From the NCBI RefSeq assembly GCF_004403065.1, contig NZ_SOHA01000035.1:29583-93582 (forward strand): 64,000 bases of DNA, written 5' to 3'. The notes under the pieces were generated by a model. The model worked only from the letters and a program-made list of their open reading frames with translations, was not told where the DNA came from and ran no database searches. The translations under genes and the position numbers were made by a program. Each line of letters opens with the position of its first letter. Within the stretch, counting starts at the first letter, position 1. The stretch comes from Cryobacterium cryoconiti (lineage in GTDB: Bacteria; Actinomycetota; Actinomycetes; Actinomycetales; Microbacteriaceae). Of this stretch, positions 47,221-55,304 are shown one piece after another.

Positions 47221-47895
47221 GTGCCTGTCATCGCCATCATCGGAGCTGGACCAGGACTCGGAGCAGCAGTTGCGCGAAGGTTCGGGCGCGAGGGCTTCTC
47301 AATCGCCCTGATCTCGAGAAACCAGTCGAAGCTCGACTCCATGGCTGCGGAGCTCACTGCTGCCGATTTCACCGCGTGTGGTTACGCCGCGGATGTCCGA
47401 GTGCCGGCGGCGCTTGAAGATTCCCTTGCGCGTGCTGCGGCAGAGCTCGGACCCATCACTACGTTGCAGTACAGCCCGCTTCCGTCGCGTGACTACCTGA
47501 AGCCGGTGCTCGACATGACTCCGGAGCTGGCTTTGGAGGCATTGCAGTTCTCGGCTCTCGGGCTCATTCACGCAGTGCGTGCGGTGCTCCCGGCGATGCG
47601 GCAGTCAGGTAGCGGCAGCATCATCATGATCAACGGCGGAACCTCAGTGAAGGCCCGCGCCGACTTCGCCGGCACATCGGTCGCCTTCCCGGCCGAGAGC
47701 GCATACGGCGAGATGCTCCACGACGCGCTCGAGGGTGAGGGAGTCCGTGTCAGCCAACTCGTGATCCCGGGAGGCATTCCTCAGCTTCAGCTTGACGATG
47801 GCATCGACGGCGTCGCCGATCGCATTTGGGACCTCCACGCCGTTGCTGGTCCATTTCGAACGATGCTCATCCCGCTTGAGGACGGCAGGGAGTAA
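47221..47895 (+). CDS. SDR-family protein lacking the catalytic lysine
   Basis: A Rossmann-fold short-chain dehydrogenase/reductase-like protein, 224 residues, with the nucleotide-binding loop IIGAGPGLGAAVARRF and an MINGGTSV strand. The catalytic YxxxK is present only as Y162-G-E-M-L166, so the lysine is replaced by leucine and dehydrogenase activity is doubtful. The GTG at 47221 follows GGAGGAAA. Its codon use looks less GC-biased than the core genes. It is the first gene after ychF, in the accessory patchwork. Confidence 0.8.
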   Translation: MPVIAIIGAGPGLGAAVARRFGREGFSIALISRNQSKLDSMAAELTAADFTACGYAADVRVPAALEDSLARAAAELGPITTLQYSPLPSRDYLKPVLDMTPELALEALQFSALGLIHAVRAVLPAMRQSGSGSIIMINGGTSVKARADFAGTSVAFPAESAYGEMLHDALEGEGVRVSQLVIPGGIPQLQLDDGIDGVADRIWDLHAVAGPFRTMLIPLEDGRE

Positions 47896-47982
47896 GGGCA
47901 CTGCGCTGCCGGCAGCGACGATGCGGAGATAGCCAGAAGGGCGCTAAACGTGGCTGTGAATGGTTGCTCTGCGATGCCACTC

Positions 47983-48010
47983 GGTGGATTTCCGCTTTGA
48001 CGTGGAGCAG
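47983..48010. repeat. ychF 3'-end repeat, copy 2
   Basis: GGTGGATTTCCGCTTTGACG, continuing TGGAGC, matches the ychF end GGTGGAGTTCCGCTTCAACG, continuing TGTAGC. The hairpin is missing. It is followed 25-30 bases later by the 3' end of the convergent lipoprotein gene. Confidence 0.6.
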
Positions 48011-48034
48011 CGTTCCTGCCCAGGGGTGAGGGCG

Positions 48035-48808
48035 TCACACGCCCCAGTTCGGCGATGGAGCAACAAACACTGTGATCGGCCCGAGTGGGTCGGGAGCGCG
48101 GACCTGGACGGAAAACACAGGGTCGGCGTTCCAGTCGGCGGGTGGGAGCGGCACGGGACCCACAGTTAGGTCGAGCGCGCCGTCGTGAGGACTCCGGTAA
48201 GCGGTGTCGGGATGACGTGCCGCGAGCTCTGCGGCGTTGTCTCCGACCGCAATCCCGTCGATGGTGCTGATATGAACACCGTTCACGGCGTCGGAGGCAA
48301 CTAGGACACGGGTGTTGGGAAGATAAGGTGGCACCCCGACCGGGTCCTCGTCGACGAAGACGAAATCACCCGGCGTGTAGGGGTTCAGGCCAGAACCAGA
48401 ATCCTTGGCGTAGGTATTACCCCACGAATACCTAGTGCCGGGATGCTGCTCGGTGTTTTCGCTCAAATAGTCTTCGGTGATGGGCGGGCTTCCGAAGGCT
48501 GCGGACAGTCCGGCGACCACCTCGCTGGCAGGCTGGAAGTAGTCGAACGTGGCCAAAGTCTCCCCGGAGCCGTCTCGCACGTCGATGGAGGTTGCACTGA
48601 TGTAGAGGTCCGTCACTGCGGCTGTGACCGGGAGAGGCTCCGATGCAGTCGGGGCAGATGGAGCCACCGTCGGCGTTGCAGACGGACCCGGGGTGCCGCG
48701 GACGGGACCGGCTTGACCGGAACAGCCGGTCAGAATCAGGACGCTGGCAACCACAACAAGTGCTGCGACCGCTGTGCCGCACCCACCCTCCACGCCGCGA
48801 ACGGTCAT
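48035..48808 (-). CDS. Lipoprotein, paralogue A
   Basis: A predicted lipoprotein of unknown function, 257 residues, with lipobox LTGC (C29) and a Pro/Thr/Ala-rich linker. The extracytoplasmic domain has the stretches VTDLYISATSIDVRD, TFDYFQPASEVV, IDGIAVGDNAAELAARHPDT and the C-terminal PDPLGPITVFVAPSPNWGV. The same framework occurs in the next gene, so they are tandem paralogues. The ATG at 48808 follows GGGGGAAG; an upstream ATG would destroy the signal peptide position. Confidence 0.78.
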   Translation of the reverse strand: MTVRGVEGGCGTAVAALVVVASVLILTGCSGQAGPVRGTPGPSATPTVAPSAPTASEPLPVTAAVTDLYISATSIDVRDGSGETLATFDYFQPASEVVAGLSAAFGSPPITEDYLSENTEQHPGTRYSWGNTYAKDSGSGLNPYTPGDFVFVDEDPVGVPPYLPNTRVLVASDAVNGVHISTIDGIAVGDNAAELAARHPDTAYRSPHDGALDLTVGPVPLPPADWNADPVFSVQVRAPDPLGPITVFVAPSPNWGV

Positions 48809-48942
48809 ACTTCCCCCAGAAGTCATCAAGCAGGTGGCTGCACTTGGAAACATCTTTGCACGGTTGGTAATCAGAGGCACGGCAACATCCCGGACTGAAG
48901 CGACCCTCGGCGGTTGTCAGGTCTTTCGGTGACGAAAACCGG

Positions 48943-48993
48943 TCGACTTCGACAGGCGCAACAGCCGAACTTGACCGGAACCGTCGAAGTCGA
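48943..48993. repeat. Inverted repeat between the paralogous lipoprotein genes
   Basis: TCGACTTCGAC (48943-48953) and GTCGAAGTCGA (48983-48993) are perfect 11-base arms separated by 29 bases. The 268-base gap between the two lipoprotein genes holds nothing else I recognise. Confidence 0.55.
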
Positions 48994-49076
48994 TGCGCGC
49001 TCGTTGCGGATGCCGCGTCGCATTGAACGGGCACCGGGGGAAGGTCAGCGTCACCTTTTCAGTGGTTGGTGAGGCT

Positions 49077-49823
49077 TCAGTCGCCCCAGTCCGCCGAAGG
49101 CCCCCAGAATCTCGTGATCGGCCCGAGCGGATCAGGGGCATCAAGTCGGACCGAATACGTGCGGTCCGAATTTCCTCTCGCGGCCTCGCACGGTGGAAGC
49201 GAAACGTGACCGACGCCGATGTGGAGTTCGACGGGTTCGCCCTTGGGGTCGCCCAGCGGAGCGCTTCTCCACGAGGTGTCGGGATAACGTGCCGCAATTT
49301 CGGCGGCGTTGTCGCCGACGGCGATTCCATCCACTGTGCGGATGCGAACACCGTTCAGGGCCTCGGTTTCCACTCCGAAAGAGGAACTTGGGCAGTTCAA
49401 TGTCTCCCCGTTCACCACTCGATCGAAGTCGTGGATGGCGAAATCGTCCCACGCGTAGGTAACTCCCGGGTGATTGTCGTCCTCGCCCCACGTGCTTTCG
49501 GTCGGCGCGCTTCCCAGTGCCAGCGTTAGCGCGGAAACCAGTTCGTCCGGCGGCTGGAAATAGTCGAACGTGGATTGGGCGGTCCCGGATGCATCTCGGA
49601 ATTCGATCGACGTCGAGCTGAGCACGAGGTCAGTCACCCGGGCTGCAGCCGGCGGCGCCGACTCGGTTGCCGTTGCCGTTGCCGTTTCGGGCGTTGCCGT
49701 CGGGCTGGGGGTGCGTGGGATAGGAGCTGCTGGTCCGGAACAGGCGGTGAGGAACACCGCGCCAACGACGAGGACCGCTCCTGAGAGAACCTTGCCCACA
49801 CGTGACACGCCGTTATCGATCAT
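49077..49823 (-). CDS. Lipoprotein, paralogue B
   Basis: A 248-residue predicted lipoprotein with lipobox LTAC (C28) and a Pro/Thr/Ala-rich linker, homologous to the previous gene. Shared blocks include VTDLVLSSTSIEFRD, STFDYFQPPDELV, VDGIAVGDNAAEIAARYPDT and DAPDPLGPIT near the C-terminus. It has an extra cysteine pair (LNCPSSS; LPPCEAA) that paralogue A lacks. The ATG at 49823 follows GGGGGAA. The function is unknown. Confidence 0.78.
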   Translation of the reverse strand: MIDNGVSRVGKVLSGAVLVVGAVFLTACSGPAAPIPRTPSPTATPETATATATESAPPAAARVTDLVLSSTSIEFRDASGTAQSTFDYFQPPDELVSALTLALGSAPTESTWGEDDNHPGVTYAWDDFAIHDFDRVVNGETLNCPSSSFGVETEALNGVRIRTVDGIAVGDNAAEIAARYPDTSWRSAPLGDPKGEPVELHIGVGHVSLPPCEAARGNSDRTYSVRLDAPDPLGPITRFWGPSADWGD

Positions 49824-49944
49824 TGTTCCCCCGGGTCATCGGACGTATGAGCGCCCTCGAACATATCTTCACACAGACGCTGAGATCTAATGGATGAATG
49901 GCTGGTGTTGCCGTTCCACGGTCACGTACTTGGTGGCGGAATGC

Positions 49945-50055
49945 GGTGAATTTCCGGTTCACGTGTGGCCCGCGGTCCGGGCCGCAACTGTTCCCGCTTC
50001 GGACAATCGTGACCGGCGCAACGGCCACAATTGTCCGTTCCGGCAACAATTGCCC
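49945..50055. repeat. ychF 3'-end repeat, copy 3, with hairpin
   Basis: About 110 bases align with the ychF end and its downstream hairpin, from GGTGAATTTCCGGTTCACGT to CAACAATTGCCC. The hairpin arms (50000-50015, 50022-50037) have two mismatches that become G-U pairs on the minus strand. It lies in the 459-base gap between 49824 and 50282, which otherwise holds only the lipoprotein stub and a small inverted repeat. Confidence 0.8.
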
Positions 50056-50118
50056 AGATTGACGTCATGCAGCGCTGCGGCCAGCTCTCACCGGCGCTGG
50101 TCGTTCAGAGCGAAGACC

Positions 50119-50148
50119 TCAGACGCCCCAGTTCGGCGATGGAATGAC
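50119..50148 (-). pseudogene. 3' stub of a third lipoprotein paralogue
   Basis: On the minus strand the sequence reads Ile-Pro-Ser-Pro-Asn-Trp-Gly-Val-stop, matching the C-terminus APSPNWGV of lipoprotein paralogue A (GCCCCAGTTCGGCGATGGA is shared). Upstream the similarity stops, so only the gene end remains. It keeps the same position relative to a ychF-end repeat as paralogue A does. Confidence 0.6.
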
Positions 50149-50151
50149 GGA

Positions 50152-50191
50152 ACACGGTTTGGTTCCGCGTCGATATCCAAATAAACCGTGT
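50152..50191. repeat. Inverted repeat upstream of lipoprotein gene
   Basis: ACACGGTTT (50152-50160) and AAACCGTGT (50183-50191) are perfect nine-base arms with a 22-base spacer. It could be a terminator or operator; the evidence is weak. Confidence 0.35.
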
Positions 50192-50282
50192 GTTGAGAAC
50201 GGCCCCGTCAGCTTCGGCAGGCAGGGCCGTGTCGTGTTCGCATACTTGAGCTGTGGGCAACCCTGAGCAGTAGTCTCAGGGC

Positions 50283-51083
50283 ATGAAACGACACGTTGGC
50301 CTGATTCTGCTGGCAGCCGTGTCCCTGACTGGCTGCTCTGCCTTCGGTGTCGAACCGTCGCCGACAACGACGTACACAGATTCGCAGGGCGATGAGATCA
50401 CGGTCGACTGGGCCGATTACCCGGCTCACGCGGGGCAGAACGGGGAGGCTCTGTTGGGCCGACCAGACCAGACAGCGCTCGAGCCCGAGGCGCGTGCGCT
50501 GATCGGCAATCTGCAGGCCGCGATTGCCGACGCCTCAGGCCTGGAGATGACGTCTACAGAGCCCGAGGACGAGTGGTTCAGTGATGAGCGCTGGTTCCCG
50601 CAGCTCGGCAATGGTTATGGGGGAGAGTCCATGCTCATCTCCGTCAACTGTTGCGAATCGGCCACGGATGGCGTTCCGCGCCCGGCGAAGTGGCAGGCGG
50701 TGCTCGATGCCGCTAGTGAGGTCACTCGTGCCGCCGGGCTCGGGCTGCTCGTGCTGGAGCAGGACTCCAAGGCAATGAACGCCGACCCGAACTGGCAGAA
50801 GGAATACCGCGACCGTTATTGCAACCGCGAGGGCGGTGAGTGTTGGCTCTGGAACGCCAGGGTGTACGACGGCGTCCAATGGGTCGATGTCTCTATCCAG
50901 GATGCGGCGCTGGACCCCACCGGTGCGGCAGCGACCTGGGCGGAGAACGCTGACGGTCGACTCGACAACATCCGCGTCTCGTACGGTGCGACTGTGGTGC
51001 GTTCAGGGGAGTCTGAGGAGTACGCCCGCGCAATCGAGCCGTTCCTCGGACTCGCGTTGCCAGTCTCGACGACATCCGACTAA
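50283..51083 (+). CDS. Predicted lipoprotein
   Basis: A 266-residue exported protein with lipobox LTGC (C18). The mature part contains a NCCES dicysteine and two more cysteines (RYCNREGGECW) that could form disulfides. No known domain was recognised, and it is not clearly related to the two lipoproteins upstream. It lies on the opposite strand to them, between ychF-end repeat copies 3 and 4. Confidence 0.72.
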   Translation: MKRHVGLILLAAVSLTGCSAFGVEPSPTTTYTDSQGDEITVDWADYPAHAGQNGEALLGRPDQTALEPEARALIGNLQAAIADASGLEMTSTEPEDEWFSDERWFPQLGNGYGGESMLISVNCCESATDGVPRPAKWQAVLDAASEVTRAAGLGLLVLEQDSKAMNADPNWQKEYRDRYCNREGGECWLWNARVYDGVQWVDVSIQDAALDPTGAAATWAENADGRLDNIRVSYGATVVRSGESEEYARAIEPFLGLALPVSTTSD

Positions 51084-51152
51084 ACGGCCGCGCCCCGGCA
51101 CAGTCGCACGCTGAGAGTGTCCAGCTGCTGAGACGTTGTACGCCTGTGGACC

Positions 51153-51183
51153 GTGGTGAAGTTCCGCTTCGACGTCTAGCCCG
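51153..51183. repeat. ychF 3'-end repeat, copy 4
   Basis: GTGGTGAAGTTCCGCTTCGA, continuing CGTCTAGCCCG, reads Val-Val-Lys-Phe-Arg-Phe-Asp-Val-stop and aligns with the ychF end (Val-Val-Glu-Phe-Arg-Phe-Asn-Val-stop). The stop codon and following CCCG are kept, but no hairpin follows. It lies in the 212-base gap after the lipoprotein gene. Confidence 0.7.
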
Positions 51184-51295
51184 TTGGCTGCCCGAACCCG
51201 TGCACGCCCCTACACTGATCGGGGGGAAGCGGTTCGTGGTACCCGGCGACACGGTTTGATGGCCCAATCGGCCAAAACCAAGACGAAAGGTATTC

Positions 51296-52099
51296 ATGGA
51301 ACTGGGTGCATGGGACGGCTGGGCGTCCTCGATCCTATCGTTTGTCGCGATTGTTATCGGGATCTTGATCGCGGCCAAAGCCTTACGGCAGTCGGGACAG
51401 ATCGCGGACAGCCAAGCCAAGATGGAAAAAGAGAATTACCTGAGTGGCCGTATGCAGGGCCTTGTCGAGCATGCCAGAGCAACTGTTCTGGAATCTCGGA
51501 CCATTCAGGATCTCACCAGCCCGCGAATGTCTGAGCTGCTGTCCTTCCCCGAGGGCGATGTGAGCCTGATCGGTGAGCGCCGGACCACAGTCCTCAGCGC
51601 TCTGTCGCGCCTGCTGGTCCAGGTGGAGTTGCTACGCATCTACGCCATAACCATGCCGTCGGTCGGGGCGGACAGCAGCCGCGCGCGTGTTGCGTTGAGC
51701 AATCTGATGGACGAAGGAGCCTGGCTCTACAGTGAGGCCCTGCACCTATCGATTCTTGCCTTCGACGATGACCCGGACGACGACGTCGATCTTTCGGACC
51801 GGCACGCGATTGTCGATGCTCTCCTCAACGGCTCGTTCGTCAATCTGTCGACGCGTCTGCTGTCGGATTGCGTTGGCAGGAACTATGACGACATTCCGTA
51901 CTTCAACGAGCCAGGCTCGCCGTGGCCCGCCGTGTATCGACGCCGCAAGGAGGTTCTACTGGGTGCAGTGGTGTCAAAAAAGTCCGGGCTCCCCGGGTCG
52001 CTTGTTGAAGCCGGTGTGTGGTCCTTGGATCACACGTCGGATAGGTTCCAGGATGCGCTCATGTCTGTACTTCAGGAGTGGGATGACCTCAGAGGTTGA
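51296..52099 (+). CDS. Single-pass membrane protein of unknown function
   Basis: A 267-residue protein with one N-terminal membrane helix (about 9-27, WASSILSFVAIVIGILIAA) followed by a coiled coil and a helical cytoplasmic domain. No enzymatic motif was recognised. The start ATG follows GAAAGG. It is isolated at the right end of the accessory patchwork and directly follows copy 4 of the ychF-end repeat. Confidence 0.7.
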   Translation: MELGAWDGWASSILSFVAIVIGILIAAKALRQSGQIADSQAKMEKENYLSGRMQGLVEHARATVLESRTIQDLTSPRMSELLSFPEGDVSLIGERRTTVLSALSRLLVQVELLRIYAITMPSVGADSSRARVALSNLMDEGAWLYSEALHLSILAFDDDPDDDVDLSDRHAIVDALLNGSFVNLSTRLLSDCVGRNYDDIPYFNEPGSPWPAVYRRRKEVLLGAVVSKKSGLPGSLVEAGVWSLDHTSDRFQDALMSVLQEWDDLRG

Positions 52100-52165
52100 C
52101 TGAGCGCCCGGATTCAGTCCGAGGCTTGGAACCGGAGGCGGCTGCTGATCCGGACATCCGCAGCC

Positions 52166-52438
52166 CTATGCCGCGGTGAACCGTTTCGCTGAGCGGGCTT
52201 TCGCCTTCTCCGCCTCGACTTCCCGGTTCTTGGGCGGAGCCGTGGTCACCAGGTCCTCCAACAGGTGCCGCGAGATGTGGGCGATCTCCTCGACAGCCCG
52301 GTTGAACGCCGGGGCGTTGGCGTTCGACGGCTTCGTGAAGCCGCTGATCTTGCGCACGAACTGCAGGGCGGCGGCGGTCACCTCGTCGTCGGTGGCGGCG
52401 GGCTCAAAGTTATGCAGAGTGTGGATATTCCGGCACAT
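52166..52438 (-). CDS. DUF2277 family protein
   Basis: A 90-residue cytosolic protein with the family start MCRNIHTLHNFEPAATDDEV and the LQFVRKISGFTKPS segment. The role is unknown. The Lys/Arg-rich tail suggests nucleic-acid contact, but this is only inference. It marks the return to conserved chromosomal genes after the accessory patchwork. Confidence 0.88.
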   Translation of the reverse strand: MCRNIHTLHNFEPAATDDEVTAAALQFVRKISGFTKPSNANAPAFNRAVEEIAHISRHLLEDLVTTAPPKNREVEAEKAKARSAKRFTAA

Positions 52439-52534
52439 GCCCCCAGAATAACCACCTGTCCCGGCGTCGTCACCCCGCAGTGCGGCGGTGGCCGCGCCGC
52501 CCCGGGCACCTGCCGCACCGGTTGTGCCCGGCGG

Positions 52535-53557
52535 TCAACCGGTTGCGATCCGCAGCACAACATTGCCTCTCTTGTGCCCGTCGTCGACGTAGCGGTGCGC
52601 AGCGGCAACGTCGGCAAGGTCGTAGGTACGGTCGATGACGGCCTGGAAACGACCCGATTCCGCGAGGCCGACCAGCACAGCCAGCGATTCCGCCGTGTTG
52701 GCGATGTTGCCCGCGGCGACCAGCTTCCCGCTCGTCCTGGTGTGCCAGGCGGCCAGCAGCAGACCTCTCAGATCGGAGATGACGAGCAACAGGGCGCCGC
52801 CGGGAGTGATGCGCGCCGCGGCGCGTTCGAAGGGGGCGTTCCCGACGCAATCCATGATGACGTTGTAGGTTTGCCCCTCGAACAGGAAATCCGTCGTCGT
52901 GTAGTCGATCACCCGGTCGGCGCCGAGCGCGGTGACCAGTTCGCGGTTGGCGCCGCTGCACACACCGGTGACCCGGGCGCCCAACTGCCTGGCGAGCTGC
53001 ACTGCCGCCGTGCCTACCGCACCGGATGCGCCGTTCACGAGAACGGTGCTGCCCGGTGTGATCGCGGCGCGGCTGAAAAATGCTTGGGCGGTGGTTCCGC
53101 CGAAGACGAGGGTGACGGCATCCGTGAAGGTCATGTTCCGTGGCTTCGCCGTGATCACGCCATCCTGCGGGATGCAGACGTATTCCGCGTGCCCGCCGAA
53201 CCGGCTGCCGAGCATGGCGATCACCTCGTCTCCGGGCCCGAACGACGTGACGCCCGAGCCCACGGCCTCGACGACACCGGCGACATCCATGCCCAGGACC
53301 CGCCGGCGGGGGCGGAACACTCCGAGCGCGAGCGCAGTGGGCAGTCCCAGCCCTTTCGGGACGTTGCGCGAGCGAGACCGGTAGTCAGCGGCGCTCACCG
53401 TGCTCGCGTAGACCTTGACGAGCACCTCGCCCGGCCGCGGCTGGGGTTTGGGAACCTCTTCGATCTGCACCACCTCCGGAGGGCCGAACCGGCGATAGAC
53501 GGCGGCACGCATCCGCACATCCTGGCCGTGGGTGCGAGTGTCTGGTTGTGACTTCAT
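52535..53557 (-). CDS. MDR-family NAD(P)-dependent dehydrogenase/quinone reductase
   Basis: A medium-chain dehydrogenase/reductase of the zinc-free quinone-reductase type. The 340-residue protein has a GroES-like N-terminal domain (about 20-130), the Rossmann motif VNGASGAVGTAAVQLA, and a C-terminal AAAHRYVDDGHKRGNVVL segment. No structural zinc cysteine cluster is seen. The ATG at 53557 overlaps the DUF2306 stop (ATGA). It is the last gene of a four-gene operon, next to a LuxR-type regulator. Confidence 0.9.
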   Translation of the reverse strand: MKSQPDTRTHGQDVRMRAAVYRRFGPPEVVQIEEVPKPQPRPGEVLVKVYASTVSAADYRSRSRNVPKGLGLPTALALGVFRPRRRVLGMDVAGVVEAVGSGVTSFGPGDEVIAMLGSRFGGHAEYVCIPQDGVITAKPRNMTFTDAVTLVFGGTTAQAFFSRAAITPGSTVLVNGASGAVGTAAVQLARQLGARVTGVCSGANRELVTALGADRVIDYTTTDFLFEGQTYNVIMDCVGNAPFERAAARITPGGALLLVISDLRGLLLAAWHTRTSGKLVAAGNIANTAESLAVLVGLAESGRFQAVIDRTYDLADVAAAHRYVDDGHKRGNVVLRIATG

Positions 53558-54255
53558 GGCGACTCCTTGAGTGATGGGGTGAGGACAGGTCTGGGGCGCC
53601 GGCGGATAATGTACTCCGCTACCGCCAGGTTGATCACCCAGCCGGCACCCATGAACCCGGCGCGAGATAGTTCGTCGGTTGAACCGAAGATGATCGATTG
53701 TGGGATGAGAACGACGGCCTGGGTGCCGGCTCCCACTCCGATGGCGTAGGCGCGGGTCATCCAGGCGCCGTGGCGGATGAAGTCTCGCCGCACGATGCTG
53801 CGAACACCGAGGCCGATGCTCGCCACCATGGCTGCCCCGAAGAGCAGCCGCAACACCACCAGGAGGGCTCCATCCCCGGCTGGATGCGGGTAGAAAGCGG
53901 CCATCCACATGCCGGAGAGCGCGGCGAGCAGGCCCGCCGGGATGAGGATGCGTCCGGTGATGCGATGCCAGCCGGCCCGGTGGCGACGCAGTGTCGGCAC
54001 GAATTGGAACGCGCCCAGCAGGGTGAACACGGTCACGCTGAGGATGTGCGTCACGAGGGGCACGGGGGAGTCGAGAAACCGGGCGTTCTGCGGTGTGGCG
54101 ACGGCCCCGCCCGTCAGCTCGGTGAGCCGCGCCGCCCCGGCGAGCACGGGGATGAGGTTGAGGAGGATCAACCCGGTCGGTGCCAGCCAGTGCCTCCGAG
54201 GGCCGGACCGATGATCGCGCCGGGGTGTCGCGGCAGTCACGATGCCCGCGGTCAT
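53554..54255 (-). CDS. DUF2306 membrane protein
   Basis: A 233-residue membrane protein with about seven helices and the DUF2306 pattern (LLGAFQFVPTLRRHRAGWHR; HGAWMTRAYAIGVGA). The histidines on the membrane helices suggest a heme or quinone link, but the function is unknown. It overlaps its downstream neighbour and lies four bases from the upstream small gene. Confidence 0.85.
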   Translation of the reverse strand: MTAGIVTAATPRRDHRSGPRRHWLAPTGLILLNLIPVLAGAARLTELTGGAVATPQNARFLDSPVPLVTHILSVTVFTLLGAFQFVPTLRRHRAGWHRITGRILIPAGLLAALSGMWMAAFYPHPAGDGALLVVLRLLFGAAMVASIGLGVRSIVRRDFIRHGAWMTRAYAIGVGAGTQAVVLIPQSIIFGSTDELSRAGFMGAGWVINLAVAEYIIRRRPRPVLTPSLKESP

Positions 54256-54485
54256 GGGTGCCTGCTTCCGAGGGCCTTGACGGAGATCAGCGTCACACCC
54301 AGGTCGCTGACGCGCCGGAGCAGCCCGTGCAGCGCGGCCTGGTCGATGACCGGGCCCGTGAGCACGGTGGTTCCATCGACTGTCCCGGTCAGGGTGAAGC
54401 CTTCGAACCAGTCGCTCCAGCTCTCCTCGAGCTGTCCCCGGAGCCGAATCTCATAGCGGGCGAGGTCACCGTTCTCCCGGTTCAT
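54252..54485 (-). CDS. Small conserved hypothetical protein
   Basis: A 77-residue soluble protein starting MNRENGDLARYEIRLRGQL. The WFEGFTLTGTVDGTTVLTGP and LLRRVSDLGVTLISV segments suggest a small alpha/beta domain. Its ATG overlaps the stop of the upstream membrane-protein gene by one base and its end overlaps the DUF2306 gene, so it is clearly within the operon. The function is unknown. Confidence 0.72.
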   Translation of the reverse strand: MNRENGDLARYEIRLRGQLEESWSDWFEGFTLTGTVDGTTVLTGPVIDQAALHGLLRRVSDLGVTLISVKALGSRHP

Positions 54486-55177
54486 CAGAACACCGTCGTG
54501 TGGTCGAGAGCTGATCCGTGCGCGGTGCGGATGCTCTGCGCTGCGCTGGTGCGCTGGTCCGACCACAGTGAGTAGCCGAGCCAGATCAGGGCCAGGCCCA
54601 TCGGGATCGCGGCCATCCTTTCGAGCGGATGCGGAAGCAGCGCGCCCGCGAGGGGCGTCACCGCCGCAGCGGCGATCAAGAGGATACCGGCCCCACGGGA
54701 GAGGACGCGGGCCCGGAGGACGGCGACGCCGAACAGGATGGCGCCGACCGTGTAGACCACGGCGCCGATCAGGGGAAGTGCGGCGAGAAGGCCGAGGTCG
54801 GTCTCGGCCGGGTTTCGGCCGAAGAGGCCGACGAAGTCCTCGGCGAATTGCGGTGCGTCTGCCGCGACCAGCGGCGCGATGAAAGCCTCCGCGAAGACGA
54901 AGGCCGATTGCAGGATGAAGAAGAGTCCGAACATCGCGTAGCCGACCAGGCCGAGCAGCCCGAACTGGCGCACCTGGCGAAGGTAGAGGCCCGTGACGCC
55001 GACCAGGCCGAGGACGGCCATGCCGAAGCTGAGACTGTGCACCGTCACCCAGGTCTGGGTGGTGAGGGAGGCAGCCTCGTCGGCGGGGTGGAAGAACTGG
55101 ATGATGATGTAGATCAGCCCGGACAGGGCGGTGGCAACCGCGGCCCCTCGGGTGAGTGTGGCAGGCGTGATGTTCAT
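54485..55177 (-). CDS. Six-helix membrane protein
   Basis: A 230-residue protein with six predicted membrane helices and no recognised catalytic motif. It resembles small actinobacterial DUF4386-like proteins, but I am not sure of the family. It is first of the operon 55177-52535, downstream of the LuxR-type regulator gene on the same strand. The 127-base gap before it probably holds the operon promoter. Confidence 0.72.
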   Translation of the reverse strand: MNITPATLTRGAAVATALSGLIYIIIQFFHPADEAASLTTQTWVTVHSLSFGMAVLGLVGVTGLYLRQVRQFGLLGLVGYAMFGLFFILQSAFVFAEAFIAPLVAADAPQFAEDFVGLFGRNPAETDLGLLAALPLIGAVVYTVGAILFGVAVLRARVLSRGAGILLIAAAAVTPLAGALLPHPLERMAAIPMGLALIWLGYSLWSDQRTSAAQSIRTAHGSALDHTTVF

Positions 55178-55304
55178 GAGGTGCTCCGATGCTCTGAGTG
55201 GCCCCAGGGGGATACCTGAGAACGACCCGAATCTACGAAGACACGTGGTGACGGGGCATCACCCCCTGTGGTGACCGAGGTGGTGATTTATGCCGGCCGC
55301 CGGG

